Below are positions 24,220-32,170 of a DNA stretch of 34,890 nucleotides, piece after piece (the first letter of the stretch is position 1; each line of letters begins with the position of its first letter). Where the stretch lies: NCBI RefSeq assembly GCF_006704265.1, contig NZ_VIKA01000022.1, positions 1 through 34,890 on the forward strand, in the 5' to 3' direction. Under the pieces are notes generated by a model, which worked only from the letters and a program-made list of their open reading frames with translations, did not search any database and was not told where the DNA came from. This DNA is from Elioraea sp. Yellowstone. GTDB taxonomy: Bacteria > Pseudomonadota > Alphaproteobacteria > Acetobacterales > Acetobacteraceae. Both the position numbers and the translations under genes were made by a program.

Positions 24220-26048
24220 GACACGGTCTTCCGCAGCGGCACCACGTCGAGCGAGCGGGCCTGGCGGCCGATCGCGGTGCGGATGAAGCGGGCGGTGATC
24301 GGCGTGCCGTCGTAGTGAAGGATCGGCACCAGCCTGGCGGGATCGATCCCGCATTCGGTCGTGATCAGCGTGCGTAGCTGCGCGTCGCGGTTCTGCTCCA
24401 CCACGAACACCGTCTCGTGCGCCTCGATGAACCGCACCACGTCGTCATGGAACGGGAAGGCGCGCACGCGCAGCGCGTCGAGATGCACCCCGTCCTCCTC
24501 GAGTCCGGCCAGCGCCTCGCGCATCGGCGCGGCGGTGCTGCCGTAGTGGATCACGCCGTAGGGGGTGGCGCGGCCGGCCTTGCGCTCCACCGGCCGCGGC
24601 ACCAGCGACTTCGCCGTCTCGAACTTCCTGAGCAGGCGCTGCATGTTGTCGACATAGGCCGCGCCCTGCTCGGTGTACCGCGCGAAGCGGTCGCGCGAGG
24701 TGCCGCGCGTGAAGAACGCGCCCTTCGAGGGATGCGTGCCGGGATAGGTGCGGTAGGGGATGCCGTCGCCGTCCACGTCGAGATAGCGGCCGAAGACCGC
24801 GCCCGCCTCCAGCATCTCGGCGGTCATCACCTTGCCGCGGTCCATCCGCCGCGCATCGTCCCAGGCGAAGGGCTCGCACAGCCAGTCGTTCATGCCGATG
24901 TCGAGATCGAGCATGACGAAGATCGTGGTCTGCAGCCGGTCGGCGAGGTCGAAGGCGGCTGCGCCGAACTCGAAGCACTCGCGCGGGTCCTCGGGCAGCA
25001 GCAGCACGTGCTTGGTGTCGCCATGGCCGGCATAGGCCGCGGCGAGGATGTCGGCCTGCTGCGTGCGCGTCGGCATCCCCGTCGAGGGGCCGGCGCGCTG
25101 CACGTCGAAGATCACCGCCGGGACCTCGGCGAAGTAGGAGAGGCCGACGAACTCCTGCATCAGCGAGACGCCTGGCCCAGAGGTCGCGGTGAAGGCGCGC
25201 GCGCCGTTCCATCCTGCGCCGATCACGATGCCGATGCTCGCGAGCTCGTCCTCGGCCTGCACGATCGCGTAGCGCTTGCGCCCGTCGGGATCGGTGCGGA
25301 AGCGCCGGCAGTGGCGCTCGAAGGCCTCCGCGAGCGAGGTCGAAGGCGTGATCGGGTACCAGGCGCACACGGTCGCCCCGCCATAGAGCGCGCCGAGCGC
25401 CGCGGCCGAGTTGCCGTCCACGTAGATGCGGTTGCCCACCGCGTCGGCTGGCTCCAGCCTGAGCCCGATCGGCGGCAGGTTGGCCGCCGCCCAGTCGCGG
25501 CCCATGTGGAACGCCTCGCGGTTCGCGCCGGCGAGGCGCTCCTTGCCCTTGTACTGCTCGGCGAGCAGCTGCTCGACCTTCGCCGGATCGATGCCGAGCA
25601 GGTGCGAGAGCGCGCCCACGTACATGATGTTCTTGAACAGTTGCCGCTGGCGCGCGTCCGTGTAGCGGGCGTTGCACATCTCGGTCAGCGGCACGCCGAG
25701 CACGGTGACATCGTCGCGGAACCTGCTCCTCGGCAGCGTCTTGGTGCTGTCGTAGAGCAGGTAGCCGCCCGGCTCGATCTCGGCGATGTCGCGATCCCAG
25801 GTCTGCGGGTTCATTGCCACCGCCATGTCGACCCCGCCGCGCCGCCCGAGATGGCCCGCGCCGCTGACGCGCACCTCGAACCAGGTCGGCAGGCCCTGGA
25901 TGTTCGAGGGGAAGATGTTGCGCGAGGCGATCGGGATGCCCATGCGCAGGATCGACTTCGCGAACAGCTGGTTGGCCGAGGCCGAACCGGAGCCGTTGAC
26001 GTTCGCGAACTTGACGACGAAGTCGTTGACGGCCGTCAGCGTCTGCAT
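24216..26048 (-). CDS. korA: 2-oxoacid:acceptor oxidoreductase, alpha subunit (gamma-alpha fusion)
   Basis: A 610-aa subunit in which the gamma domain comes first (residues 1 to about 185: NGSGSASANQLFAKSILRMGIP, CoA/subunit binding) and the alpha domain follows (GNSAAALGALYGGATVCAWYP, ITPSTSLAEAF, QAEDELASIGIVIGA, ATSGPGVSLMQE). This fused layout is standard for KorA of aerobic bacteria. The final domain (VHLDALRVRAFPFHDDVV, VFVVEQNRDAQLRTLI) completes it. ATG 26048 lies within the end of the upstream flavoprotein gene (13-nt overlap). The oxidoreductase could run in the citric acid cycle in place of 2-oxoglutarate dehydrogenase or in reductive carboxylation. Confidence 0.94.
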   Translation of the reverse strand: MQTLTAVNDFVVKFANVNGSGSASANQLFAKSILRMGIPIASRNIFPSNIQGLPTWFEVRVSGAGHLGRRGGVDMAVAMNPQTWDRDIAEIEPGGYLLYDSTKTLPRSRFRDDVTVLGVPLTEMCNARYTDARQRQLFKNIMYVGALSHLLGIDPAKVEQLLAEQYKGKERLAGANREAFHMGRDWAAANLPPIGLRLEPADAVGNRIYVDGNSAAALGALYGGATVCAWYPITPSTSLAEAFERHCRRFRTDPDGRKRYAIVQAEDELASIGIVIGAGWNGARAFTATSGPGVSLMQEFVGLSYFAEVPAVIFDVQRAGPSTGMPTRTQQADILAAAYAGHGDTKHVLLLPEDPRECFEFGAAAFDLADRLQTTIFVMLDLDIGMNDWLCEPFAWDDARRMDRGKVMTAEMLEAGAVFGRYLDVDGDGIPYRTYPGTHPSKGAFFTRGTSRDRFARYTEQGAAYVDNMQRLLRKFETAKSLVPRPVERKAGRATPYGVIHYGSTAAPMREALAGLEEDGVHLDALRVRAFPFHDDVVRFIEAHETVFVVEQNRDAQLRTLITTECGIDPARLVPILHYDGTPITARFIRTAIGRQARSLDVVPLRKTVS

Positions 26049-27835
26049 GCGTGCGCCCCGCTCGCGTAGGTCTTCGCGGTTTCCAGGTAGAACTTCTGCA
26101 TGTCCCATGCGCCGGTGGGGCAGCGTTCCGCGCACAGGCCGCAGTGCAGGCAGACGTCCTCATCCTTCACCATCACCCGGCCGGTCTTCAAACCGTCGGC
26201 GAGGTAGAGATCCTGATCGGGGTTGATCGCCGGCGCCTTCAGCCGCGTGCGCAGCTCGTCCTCGGGGCCGTTCTCGGTGAAGGTGATGCAGTCGGTCGGG
26301 CAGATGTCCACGCAGCCGTCGCACTCGATGCAGAGCTTCGCGTCGAACACGGTCTGCACGTCGCAGTTGAGGCAGCGTTCCGCCTCCTTGTAGGCGAGGT
26401 CGCGGTCGTAGCCGAGCTCCACCTCGACGCGGATGTCGCGCAGCGCGATCCGCTCCTCGACATGCGGCACCTTGTAGCGGAGGTCGATCGAGACGTCGTT
26501 GTCGTAGCTCCACTCGTGGATGCCCATCTTCTGGCTGGACATGCGCACATGCGGGTCGGGCCGCGCGTGCACGTCCTCGCCGCGGCAGAACAGGTCGATC
26601 GAGATCGCGACCTCGTGGCCGTGCGCCACCGCCCAGATGATGTTCTTCGGCCCGAACGCCGCGTCGCCGCCGAAGAACACGCTCGGCAGCGTCGATTGCA
26701 GCGTCACCGGGTCGAGCTTCGGCAGTCCCCGGCGGTCGAACGCGATCCCGATGTCGCGCTCGATCCAGGGGAAGGCGTTCTCCTGGCCGATCGCCACCAG
26801 CACGTCGTCGCACGCGAAGGTCACCTCCGGCTCACCGGTGGGGACGAGGGTGCGCCGCCCCTCGGCGTCGTGCTCGGCCTTCACCTTCTCGAACACCATC
26901 CCGGCGAGCCGGCCGTTCTCGTGCAGCACGCGCTTCGGCACCAGCCAGTTGAGGATCGGGATGCCCTCGCGCATCGCGTCCTCCTTCTCCCACGGCGACG
27001 CTTTCATCTCCTCGAAGCCGGAGCGGACGATCACCTTCACGTCCTCGCCGCCCAGCCGGCGCGCGGAGCGGCAGCAGTCCATCGCCGTGTTGCCGCCGCC
27101 CAGCACCAGCACGCGCCTGCCGATCCGCTCGATGTGGCCGAACGAGACCTTCGCCAGCCACTCGATGCCGATATGGATGTTCGCTGCGGCCTCCTTGCGC
27201 CCGGGCACGTCGAGATCGCGGCCGCGCGGCGCGCCGCAGCCGACGAACACCGCGTCGTAGCCTTCAGCGAGCAACGCCTTCAGGCTCTGCACGCGATGAT
27301 TGTAGTGCGTGACCACGCCGCCGCGCCCGGTGATGTAGCCCACCTCCTCCTCAATCACGCTCTCGGGCAGGCGGAAGCGCGGGATCTGGGTCCACATGAA
27401 CCCCCCGCCCTTGGCCTCGGAATCGTAGATGTGGACCTCGTAGCCGATGAGGGCGAGATCGCGCGCCACCGTCAGGCTTGCCGGGCCGGCGCCGACGCAG
27501 GCGATGCGCTTGCCGTTCTTCAGTGCCGGCACGGGCGGCATCCGGCGCAGCACCTCGTCCTTGTTGTCGGCGGCCACGCGCTTCAGCCGGCAGATCGCCA
27601 CCGGCTCCGCCTCCACCCGGCCGCGGCGGCAGGCCGGCTCGCAGGGGCGGTCGCAGGTCCGCCCGAGGATGCCGGGGAAGACGTTGGAGTGCCAGTTGAT
27701 CATGTAGGCGTCGGTGTAGCGCCCCGCCGCGATCAGCCGGATGTATTCCGGCACGGGGGTATGCGCCGGGCACGCCCACTGGCAGTCCACCACCTTGTGG
27801 AAGTGGGTGGGGGTGTTGAGGTCGGTCGGCTTCAA
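26036..27835 (-). CDS. GltD-like FAD/NAD(P) oxidoreductase fused to two [4Fe-4S] clusters (KorC-like), TTG start
   Basis: A 599-aa iron-sulfur flavoprotein. Residues 1-80 have GltD-type cysteines (CQWACPAHTPVPEY; GRTCDRPCEPACRRG), followed by an FAD fold (CVGAGPASLTVARDLALIGY) and an NAD(P) fold (VLVLGGGNTAMDCCRSARRL). The C-terminal domain is a 2x[4Fe-4S] ferredoxin (CIECDGCVDICPTDC; CLHCGLCAERCPTG). It begins the kor operon, and the likely role is to move electrons between KorAB and NAD(P)H or ferredoxin, as described for the flavoprotein subunit of 2-oxoglutarate:NADP oxidoreductase in Azoarcus-type bacteria. The start is TTG 27835 with GGAGGAA 5 nt upstream; no ATG or GTG near the N-terminus competes. 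Confidence 0.9.
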   Translation of the reverse strand: MKPTDLNTPTHFHKVVDCQWACPAHTPVPEYIRLIAAGRYTDAYMINWHSNVFPGILGRTCDRPCEPACRRGRVEAEPVAICRLKRVAADNKDEVLRRMPPVPALKNGKRIACVGAGPASLTVARDLALIGYEVHIYDSEAKGGGFMWTQIPRFRLPESVIEEEVGYITGRGGVVTHYNHRVQSLKALLAEGYDAVFVGCGAPRGRDLDVPGRKEAAANIHIGIEWLAKVSFGHIERIGRRVLVLGGGNTAMDCCRSARRLGGEDVKVIVRSGFEEMKASPWEKEDAMREGIPILNWLVPKRVLHENGRLAGMVFEKVKAEHDAEGRRTLVPTGEPEVTFACDDVLVAIGQENAFPWIERDIGIAFDRRGLPKLDPVTLQSTLPSVFFGGDAAFGPKNIIWAVAHGHEVAISIDLFCRGEDVHARPDPHVRMSSQKMGIHEWSYDNDVSIDLRYKVPHVEERIALRDIRVEVELGYDRDLAYKEAERCLNCDVQTVFDAKLCIECDGCVDICPTDCITFTENGPEDELRTRLKAPAINPDQDLYLADGLKTGRVMVKDEDVCLHCGLCAERCPTGAWDMQKFYLETAKTYASGAHACRR

Positions 27836-27952
27836 GCGCTTCCTCCGCGCCCCGCGACGGTTGCGCCGCGAAGGCCTTATCGCGTTCCGCAGGGATCATC
27901 ATGGGGGCAGACCGGCGCGGCGACAACCGCGCGCGGCTCCGTCGCACCAGCA

Positions 27953-27975
27953 CCGGACGGCGAGGGGCCGTCCGG
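27953..27975. promoter_or_regulatory. Strong hairpin in the kor/ggt divergent intergenic region
   Basis: CCGGACGGC-GAGGG-GCCGTCCGG is a perfect 9-bp dyad with a 5-nt centre, roughly midway in the 227-bp gap between the TTG of the KorC-like gene and the GTG of the gamma-glutamyltransferase gene. It could be an operator acting on both genes or an attenuator. I found no convincing -35/-10 pair here. Confidence 0.35.
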
Positions 27976-28062
27976 CGCAAGGGGGCCTGCCGGCGGGCTC
28001 CCTTCCGCGCATCGGCGGATGGCCGCAGACTGGCCTGACACAGTGGGAGAGGGAGCGCCGAC

Positions 28063-29634
28063 GTGGCCATCGTCCACCGCACGCAGAACTGGACCATCAC
28101 CAAGCCGCACGCGACCGGCCGCAAGGGCATGGTCGTCGCGCAGGCGCGCACGGCGGCCGAGGCCGGCGTCGCCATGCTCGAGGCGGGGGGCAGCGCGGCG
28201 GATGCCGCGGTCGCCACGGCCTTCGCCCTCGCCGCGGTCGAGCCCTGGAACTCCGGGCTGGGCGGGATCGGCTTCGCGCTCGTCCATCCCGCGGGAGAGG
28301 CGGCCAGGGTGGTGGATTTCGGTCCGGTCTCGCCGCGCCGCCTCGATCCTCGCCTGTTCCCGATCGTCAGCGGCCATTCCGAACACCTGTTCGCCTGGCC
28401 GAACGTGCAGGACGAGCGCAACGTGCACGGCCCGCTCTCGGTGGTGATCCCCTCGGCGGTGGCCGGCTATGCCGAACTCCACCGGCGCTGGGGCCGGCTG
28501 CCGCTCAAGGAGGTGCTCGCCCCGGCGATCGCGCTCGCCAGGGCCGGGCTGCCGGCCGACTGGGTCACCGCCCTGAAACTTGCCTCCGCCGCGCGCGACC
28601 TGCGCCGCTATGCCGAGAGCGCGCGCCTCTACCTGCCGGAGGGCCTGCCGCCGGCGCCGCCCTATGTCGGTCCGCCGAAGCGGCTCGTGCTCGGCAACCT
28701 GCCGGCGACCCTCGAGCGCCTGGCCGAGGCGGGGCCCGAGGACTTCTATCGCGGCGAGATCGCCGCAGCGATCGCGGCCGACATGGCGGAGCACGGCGGC
28801 GTGCTGGATGCCGCCGATCTCGCCGGCTGTGCCGCGCGCCTGACCGAGCCGAGCCTCTCCCCCTGGCGCGACCGGGTGATCCAGGGCGCGGGCGGGCTCA
28901 CCGCGGCGCCGACCATGCAGCGCGTGCTCGACCACCTCGCCGGCGCGCGCTTCGGCCGCACCCCGGACGCCGCCTTCTTCGCCGCCTTCGCCGCCGCGAT
29001 GCAGCGCGCCTATGGCGAACGCCTCGCCGGCCTCGGCGACACCACCGGCGCGAATCCGCGCGCGGCCGAGGCCTGCACGACGCACCTGACCGCCGTGGAT
29101 GGCGACGGGACGATGGTGTCGATGACGACGACGCTCCTCTCCTCCATGGGCAGCCGGATGGTGCTGCCGCGCACCGGCATCCTGATGAACAACGGCGTGT
29201 TCTGGTTCGATCCGCGCCCCGGCCGGCCGAACAGCATCGGCCCGGCGAAGCGCCCGCTCTGCAACATGAGCCCGGTGATCGTGACGAAGGACGGCCGGGC
29301 GGAGATCGCCGCCGGCGCCTCCGGCGGGCGGCGCATCCTCGCCGCCGTGCTGCAGATGCTGCTGTTCGTGCTCGAGTTCGGCATGGATCCGGTGGCGGCC
29401 GCGCATCATCCGCGCATCGACGTCAGCGGCGAGACCGGTGTCGCGGCCGATCCGCGCCTGCCGGCCGACGTGCTGGCGGTGCTGCGCGAAGAGTTCGGCG
29501 CCACGGAGGTCGAGCACACGGTGATGCCGGTGAACTACGCCTGTCCGAACCTGATCGCGATCGCGCCGGACGGCACGCGCACCGGCATCAGCGATGTGGC
29601 CAGTCCGTGGAGCGCCGCGGTCGCCCAGGCCTGA
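28063..29634 (+). CDS. Gamma-glutamyltransferase-like Ntn hydrolase
   Basis: A 523-aa member of peptidase family T3, which self-cleaves before a Thr nucleophile and hydrolyses or transfers gamma-glutamyl or similar amides. The nucleophile is expected at Thr339 in ACTTHLTAVDGDGTMVSMT. The large-subunit marks GMVVAQARTAAEAGVAMLEAGGSAADAA and GGIGFALVHPAG, and the oxyanion/substrate region LSSMGSRMVLPRTGILMNNG, are present. No signal peptide is visible, so unlike GGT of E. coli it should be cytoplasmic and may act on another gamma-amide. Start GTG 28063 has GAGGGAG 8 nt upstream. It converges with the CE4-like gene (23 nt between stops). Confidence 0.88.
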   Translation: MAIVHRTQNWTITKPHATGRKGMVVAQARTAAEAGVAMLEAGGSAADAAVATAFALAAVEPWNSGLGGIGFALVHPAGEAARVVDFGPVSPRRLDPRLFPIVSGHSEHLFAWPNVQDERNVHGPLSVVIPSAVAGYAELHRRWGRLPLKEVLAPAIALARAGLPADWVTALKLASAARDLRRYAESARLYLPEGLPPAPPYVGPPKRLVLGNLPATLERLAEAGPEDFYRGEIAAAIAADMAEHGGVLDAADLAGCAARLTEPSLSPWRDRVIQGAGGLTAAPTMQRVLDHLAGARFGRTPDAAFFAAFAAAMQRAYGERLAGLGDTTGANPRAAEACTTHLTAVDGDGTMVSMTTTLLSSMGSRMVLPRTGILMNNGVFWFDPRPGRPNSIGPAKRPLCNMSPVIVTKDGRAEIAAGASGGRRILAAVLQMLLFVLEFGMDPVAAAHHPRIDVSGETGVAADPRLPADVLAVLREEFGATEVEHTVMPVNYACPNLIAIAPDGTRTGISDVASPWSAAVAQA

Positions 29635-29657
29635 CCGGCCGTCCGGGAGGGGTGGCG

Positions 29658-30587
29658 TCAGCGCCCCTTGGGCGTCAGCCCCGCCTGTTCGGCGCACCAG
29701 CGCGCCACCTCTTCGTGTGTGCCGAACCACACGCCCGGCTTCGCCTTCATGTAGGCGACCAGCCGGTCGAGCAGCGGCAGGCGCGAGCGGTGGCCGATCA
29801 CGTGCGGATGCATGGTGAGGAGGAACATGCCGCCCTCCTCGTAGGCGCCGTCGAACTCGGCGCGGAAGATCTCCTCCACCGCGGAGGGCGGCGTGTAGGG
29901 GCGCAGCGCCGAGAACCGAACCATGTTGAAGTAGACCGCATCGTCGCGGATCCACTCGGGCGGCAGCTCGACGATCCCCGTCGGCTCGCCGTCGGCGACC
30001 AGCTCGTAGGCGTCGTCGTCCGCCATCAGGCTGGAGTCGTAGAGCAGGCCGAGCTCGCGGATGATCGACAGGGTCGCGGTCGAGAAGTCCCACGAGGCGG
30101 TGCGCATGCCGACGGGCCGACGGCCGGCGATCCTCTCCAGCGTGTCGGCGGCGCGGAAGGTGAGGTCGCGCTCCGCCGCGGCGGGCAGGGTGGTGTTCGC
30201 CTCGTGGATCCAGGAGTGGATGCCGATCTCGTGGCCTTCGCCGGCGACCGCGCGCACCTCGTCGGGATAGAGCAGCGCCGAGACCGCCGGATAGAAGAAG
30301 GTGGCGCGCACGCCGTGCCGGTCGAGCAGGCGGCGGATGCGCGGGATCGCCTGGCGGCTGCCGTACTGGCCCTGGCTGATGCGCATCGGGCTCTCGTCAG
30401 CGTCGCGCAGCGGGATCGTGTCGTGATCGGCGTCGAAGGAGAGCGTGACGCAGCAGCGCGCCCCGCCGGGCCACGCGGCGGGGCGGAGCGACCGGCCGGC
30501 GCGCGCGCGGCCGACGATGCCGCGCCACACCTCCTCGGGCCACTGCCAGGGCTGGCCGTGCTTGCGCGTCGTCTCGGTCTCGGGCAT
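29658..30587 (-). CDS. Polysaccharide-deacetylase-fold (CE4) hydrolase, PuuE/cyclic-imidase-like
   Basis: A 309-aa cytoplasmic NodB-fold enzyme without signal peptide. The metal/base motif is SFDADHD (Asp52, Asp54, Asp56) and the second is HSWIHE (His124, His128). The long N-terminus and the pattern ATFFYPAVSALLYPDEVRAV and MRTASWDFS fit the intracellular branch that holds PuuE allantoinase and cyclic imide hydrolases rather than true chitin or peptidoglycan deacetylases. ATG 30587 is preceded by a strong GAGGAGG with a 6-nt spacer. It diverges from an amidase gene 98 bp away and converges with the gamma-glutamyltransferase-like gene, which together suggest amide or imide breakdown. The substrate is unproved. 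Confidence 0.85.
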   Translation of the reverse strand: MPETETTRKHGQPWQWPEEVWRGIVGRARAGRSLRPAAWPGGARCCVTLSFDADHDTIPLRDADESPMRISQGQYGSRQAIPRIRRLLDRHGVRATFFYPAVSALLYPDEVRAVAGEGHEIGIHSWIHEANTTLPAAAERDLTFRAADTLERIAGRRPVGMRTASWDFSTATLSIIRELGLLYDSSLMADDDAYELVADGEPTGIVELPPEWIRDDAVYFNMVRFSALRPYTPPSAVEEIFRAEFDGAYEEGGMFLLTMHPHVIGHRSRLPLLDRLVAYMKAKPGVWFGTHEEVARWCAEQAGLTPKGR

Positions 30588-30685
30588 CGCTCGCCTCCTC
30601 GTGTCGCACCCGCGCGACGATGTCCCGTTGCCGGCGCGCCCGCAAGCCGCCACCGTGCGACGCGCCTTGCGGAGAAACGACACGC

Positions 30686-32077
30686 ATGACCGATCTCGCC
30701 ACCCTGTCCGCCGCCGCGCTGGTCGCAGGCTATGCGCGCGGGGCGTTCTCGCCGCGCGAGGTGATCCGCGCCTGCCTCGAACGCATCGCCCGCCACGAGC
30801 CGCTGCTCAACGCGATGGTGCTGGTGGACGAGGCGGGTGCCGAGCGTGCCGCGGCGGAGAGCGAGCGGCGCTGGCTCGCCGGCCGCCCGCTCGGCCCGCT
30901 CGACGGCGTGCCGGCGACGGTCAAGGATCTGATCGATCTCGCAGGCTTCCCCACCCGGCGTGGCAGCCGCGTCACCGATCCCGCGCCGGTCACGCACGAT
31001 GCGCCATCGGTGGTCGGGCTGAAGTCGGCCGGCGCGGTGATCCTCGGCAAGACCACGACGACGGAGTTCGGCTGGAAGTCGCCCGGCGACTGCCCGCTGA
31101 ACGGGGTCACGCGCAATCCGTGGAACACGGCGGCCACGCCGGGCGGATCCTCGTCGGGCGCGGGCGCGGCCTGCGCGGCGGGGTACGGGCCGTTGCATGT
31201 CGGCACCGATGCCGGCGGGTCGATCCGCATTCCCGCCGCCTGGTGCGGCATCGTCGGGCTGAAGCCGAGCTTCGGCCGGGTGCCGCAATGGCCGCTCGGC
31301 GCCTTCGCCACCGTCGCGGTGGCCGGGCCGATGACGCGCAGCGTGGCGGACGCGGCCCTGATGCTGGGGGCGATGGCCCGCTTCGACTGGCGCGACCCCT
31401 TCGCGCTGCCCGATCCCCCCGCGGACTGGCCCGGACGCATCGAGCCGGAGGTCGCCGGGCTGCGCATCGCCGTGGTGCGTCGGCTCGGCTTCGCCCCGCC
31501 GGCCGACGCGGCCGCCTGGGCCGCGGTCGAACGCGCTGCCGCCGCGCTCGACGAACGCGGCGCGATCGTCGAGGAGGCGGATCCCGATCTGCCCGACACG
31601 CGCGCGGTGTTCGTGCAGGTGTGGTCGAACGCGCTCGCCCGCCTGGTCGACGCGCTGCCCGAGGAGAAGCGCGCGCTGCTCGATCCGGGGCTCGCGGCGC
31701 TGGCGCAGCGCGCCCAGCCGATCTCGGCGCGCGCGTATCTCGCCGTGCAGGCCGCGACGATCGAGACCGCGCACGGCATGGCACGGTTCCACCGCCGGTT
31801 CGATGCGCTGCTGTGTCCGGCCGTGCCGCAGGCCGCGCTGCCGGCGGACGCGCCGCTGATCGCCCCGGAGGAGGATCTCTGGCAGCGCTGGGCGCCCTGG
31901 ACCTTCGCCTTCAACCTCTCGCGCCAGCCGGCGATGACGGTGCCGACGGGTCTCGATGCCGATGGCCTGCCGCGCGCGGTGCAGGTCGCCGCGCCGCTCT
32001 ACGCCGATGCGCTCGCGCTGCGCGTCGCCGCTGCGATCGAGGCCGCGCTCGGCCCGCCGCCGCTGGCGCCGTGCTAG
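30686..32077 (+). CDS. Amidase (amidase-signature family)
   Basis: A 463-aa amidase-signature hydrolase. The Ser-cisSer-Lys triad fits Lys80 (PATVKDLID), Ser155 (TPGGSSSGAG) and Ser179 (GTDAGGSIRIPAAW); spacings of 75 and 24 equal those of FAAH. GatA subunits belong to the same family, but no gatB or gatC is near and the sequence is not GatA-like in its middle, so a small-molecule amidase is likely. ATG 30686 has GGAGAAA 9 nt upstream. It is divergent from the CE4-like gene and ends at the repeat/hairpin before the convergent selD fusion. Confidence 0.93.
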   Translation: MTDLATLSAAALVAGYARGAFSPREVIRACLERIARHEPLLNAMVLVDEAGAERAAAESERRWLAGRPLGPLDGVPATVKDLIDLAGFPTRRGSRVTDPAPVTHDAPSVVGLKSAGAVILGKTTTTEFGWKSPGDCPLNGVTRNPWNTAATPGGSSSGAGAACAAGYGPLHVGTDAGGSIRIPAAWCGIVGLKPSFGRVPQWPLGAFATVAVAGPMTRSVADAALMLGAMARFDWRDPFALPDPPADWPGRIEPEVAGLRIAVVRRLGFAPPADAAAWAAVERAAAALDERGAIVEEADPDLPDTRAVFVQVWSNALARLVDALPEEKRALLDPGLAALAQRAQPISARAYLAVQAATIETAHGMARFHRRFDALLCPAVPQAALPADAPLIAPEEDLWQRWAPWTFAFNLSRQPAMTVPTGLDADGLPRAVQVAAPLYADALALRVAAAIEAALGPPPLAPC

Positions 32078-32170
32078 GGCAGATCGCATGCGGTTGGGAT
32101 CGGCCGCAGGCGTGAACATGCTCGCAAGGACAGGCTGGAGCGGTTTCCACTCATGCGGAGACCGCTCCAA
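32078..32170 (+). repeat. Intergenic repeat, copy 1
   Basis: Two structured parts: CGCATGCGG...CCGCAGGCG (imperfect dyad) and the 13-bp hairpin at 32136-32169, joined by GGCGTGAACATGCTCGCAAGG. The same order (GTGAACATGC, an AGGA, GAGCGG-TT-CCAC, then CGGA) is found diverged on the opposite strand at about 34715-34806. The style matches dispersed intergenic repeats of alphaproteobacteria; copy number in the genome is unknown. Confidence 0.5.
32136..32169. terminator. Strong hairpin between amidase and selD fusion
   Basis: TGGAGCGGTTTCC and GGAGACCGCTCCA pair over 13 bp with one G-U wobble around the 8-nt loop ACTCATGC. The stop codon of the leftward selD fusion (32151-32153) lies inside the loop. 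It stands between convergent genes and may end both transcripts. No T tract follows. Confidence 0.55.

Noticed and set aside
27741-30689. 982-codon open frame on the plus strand
   Set aside because: It shadows the gamma-glutamyltransferase and CE4 genes in another frame; the translation is Arg-rich noise.
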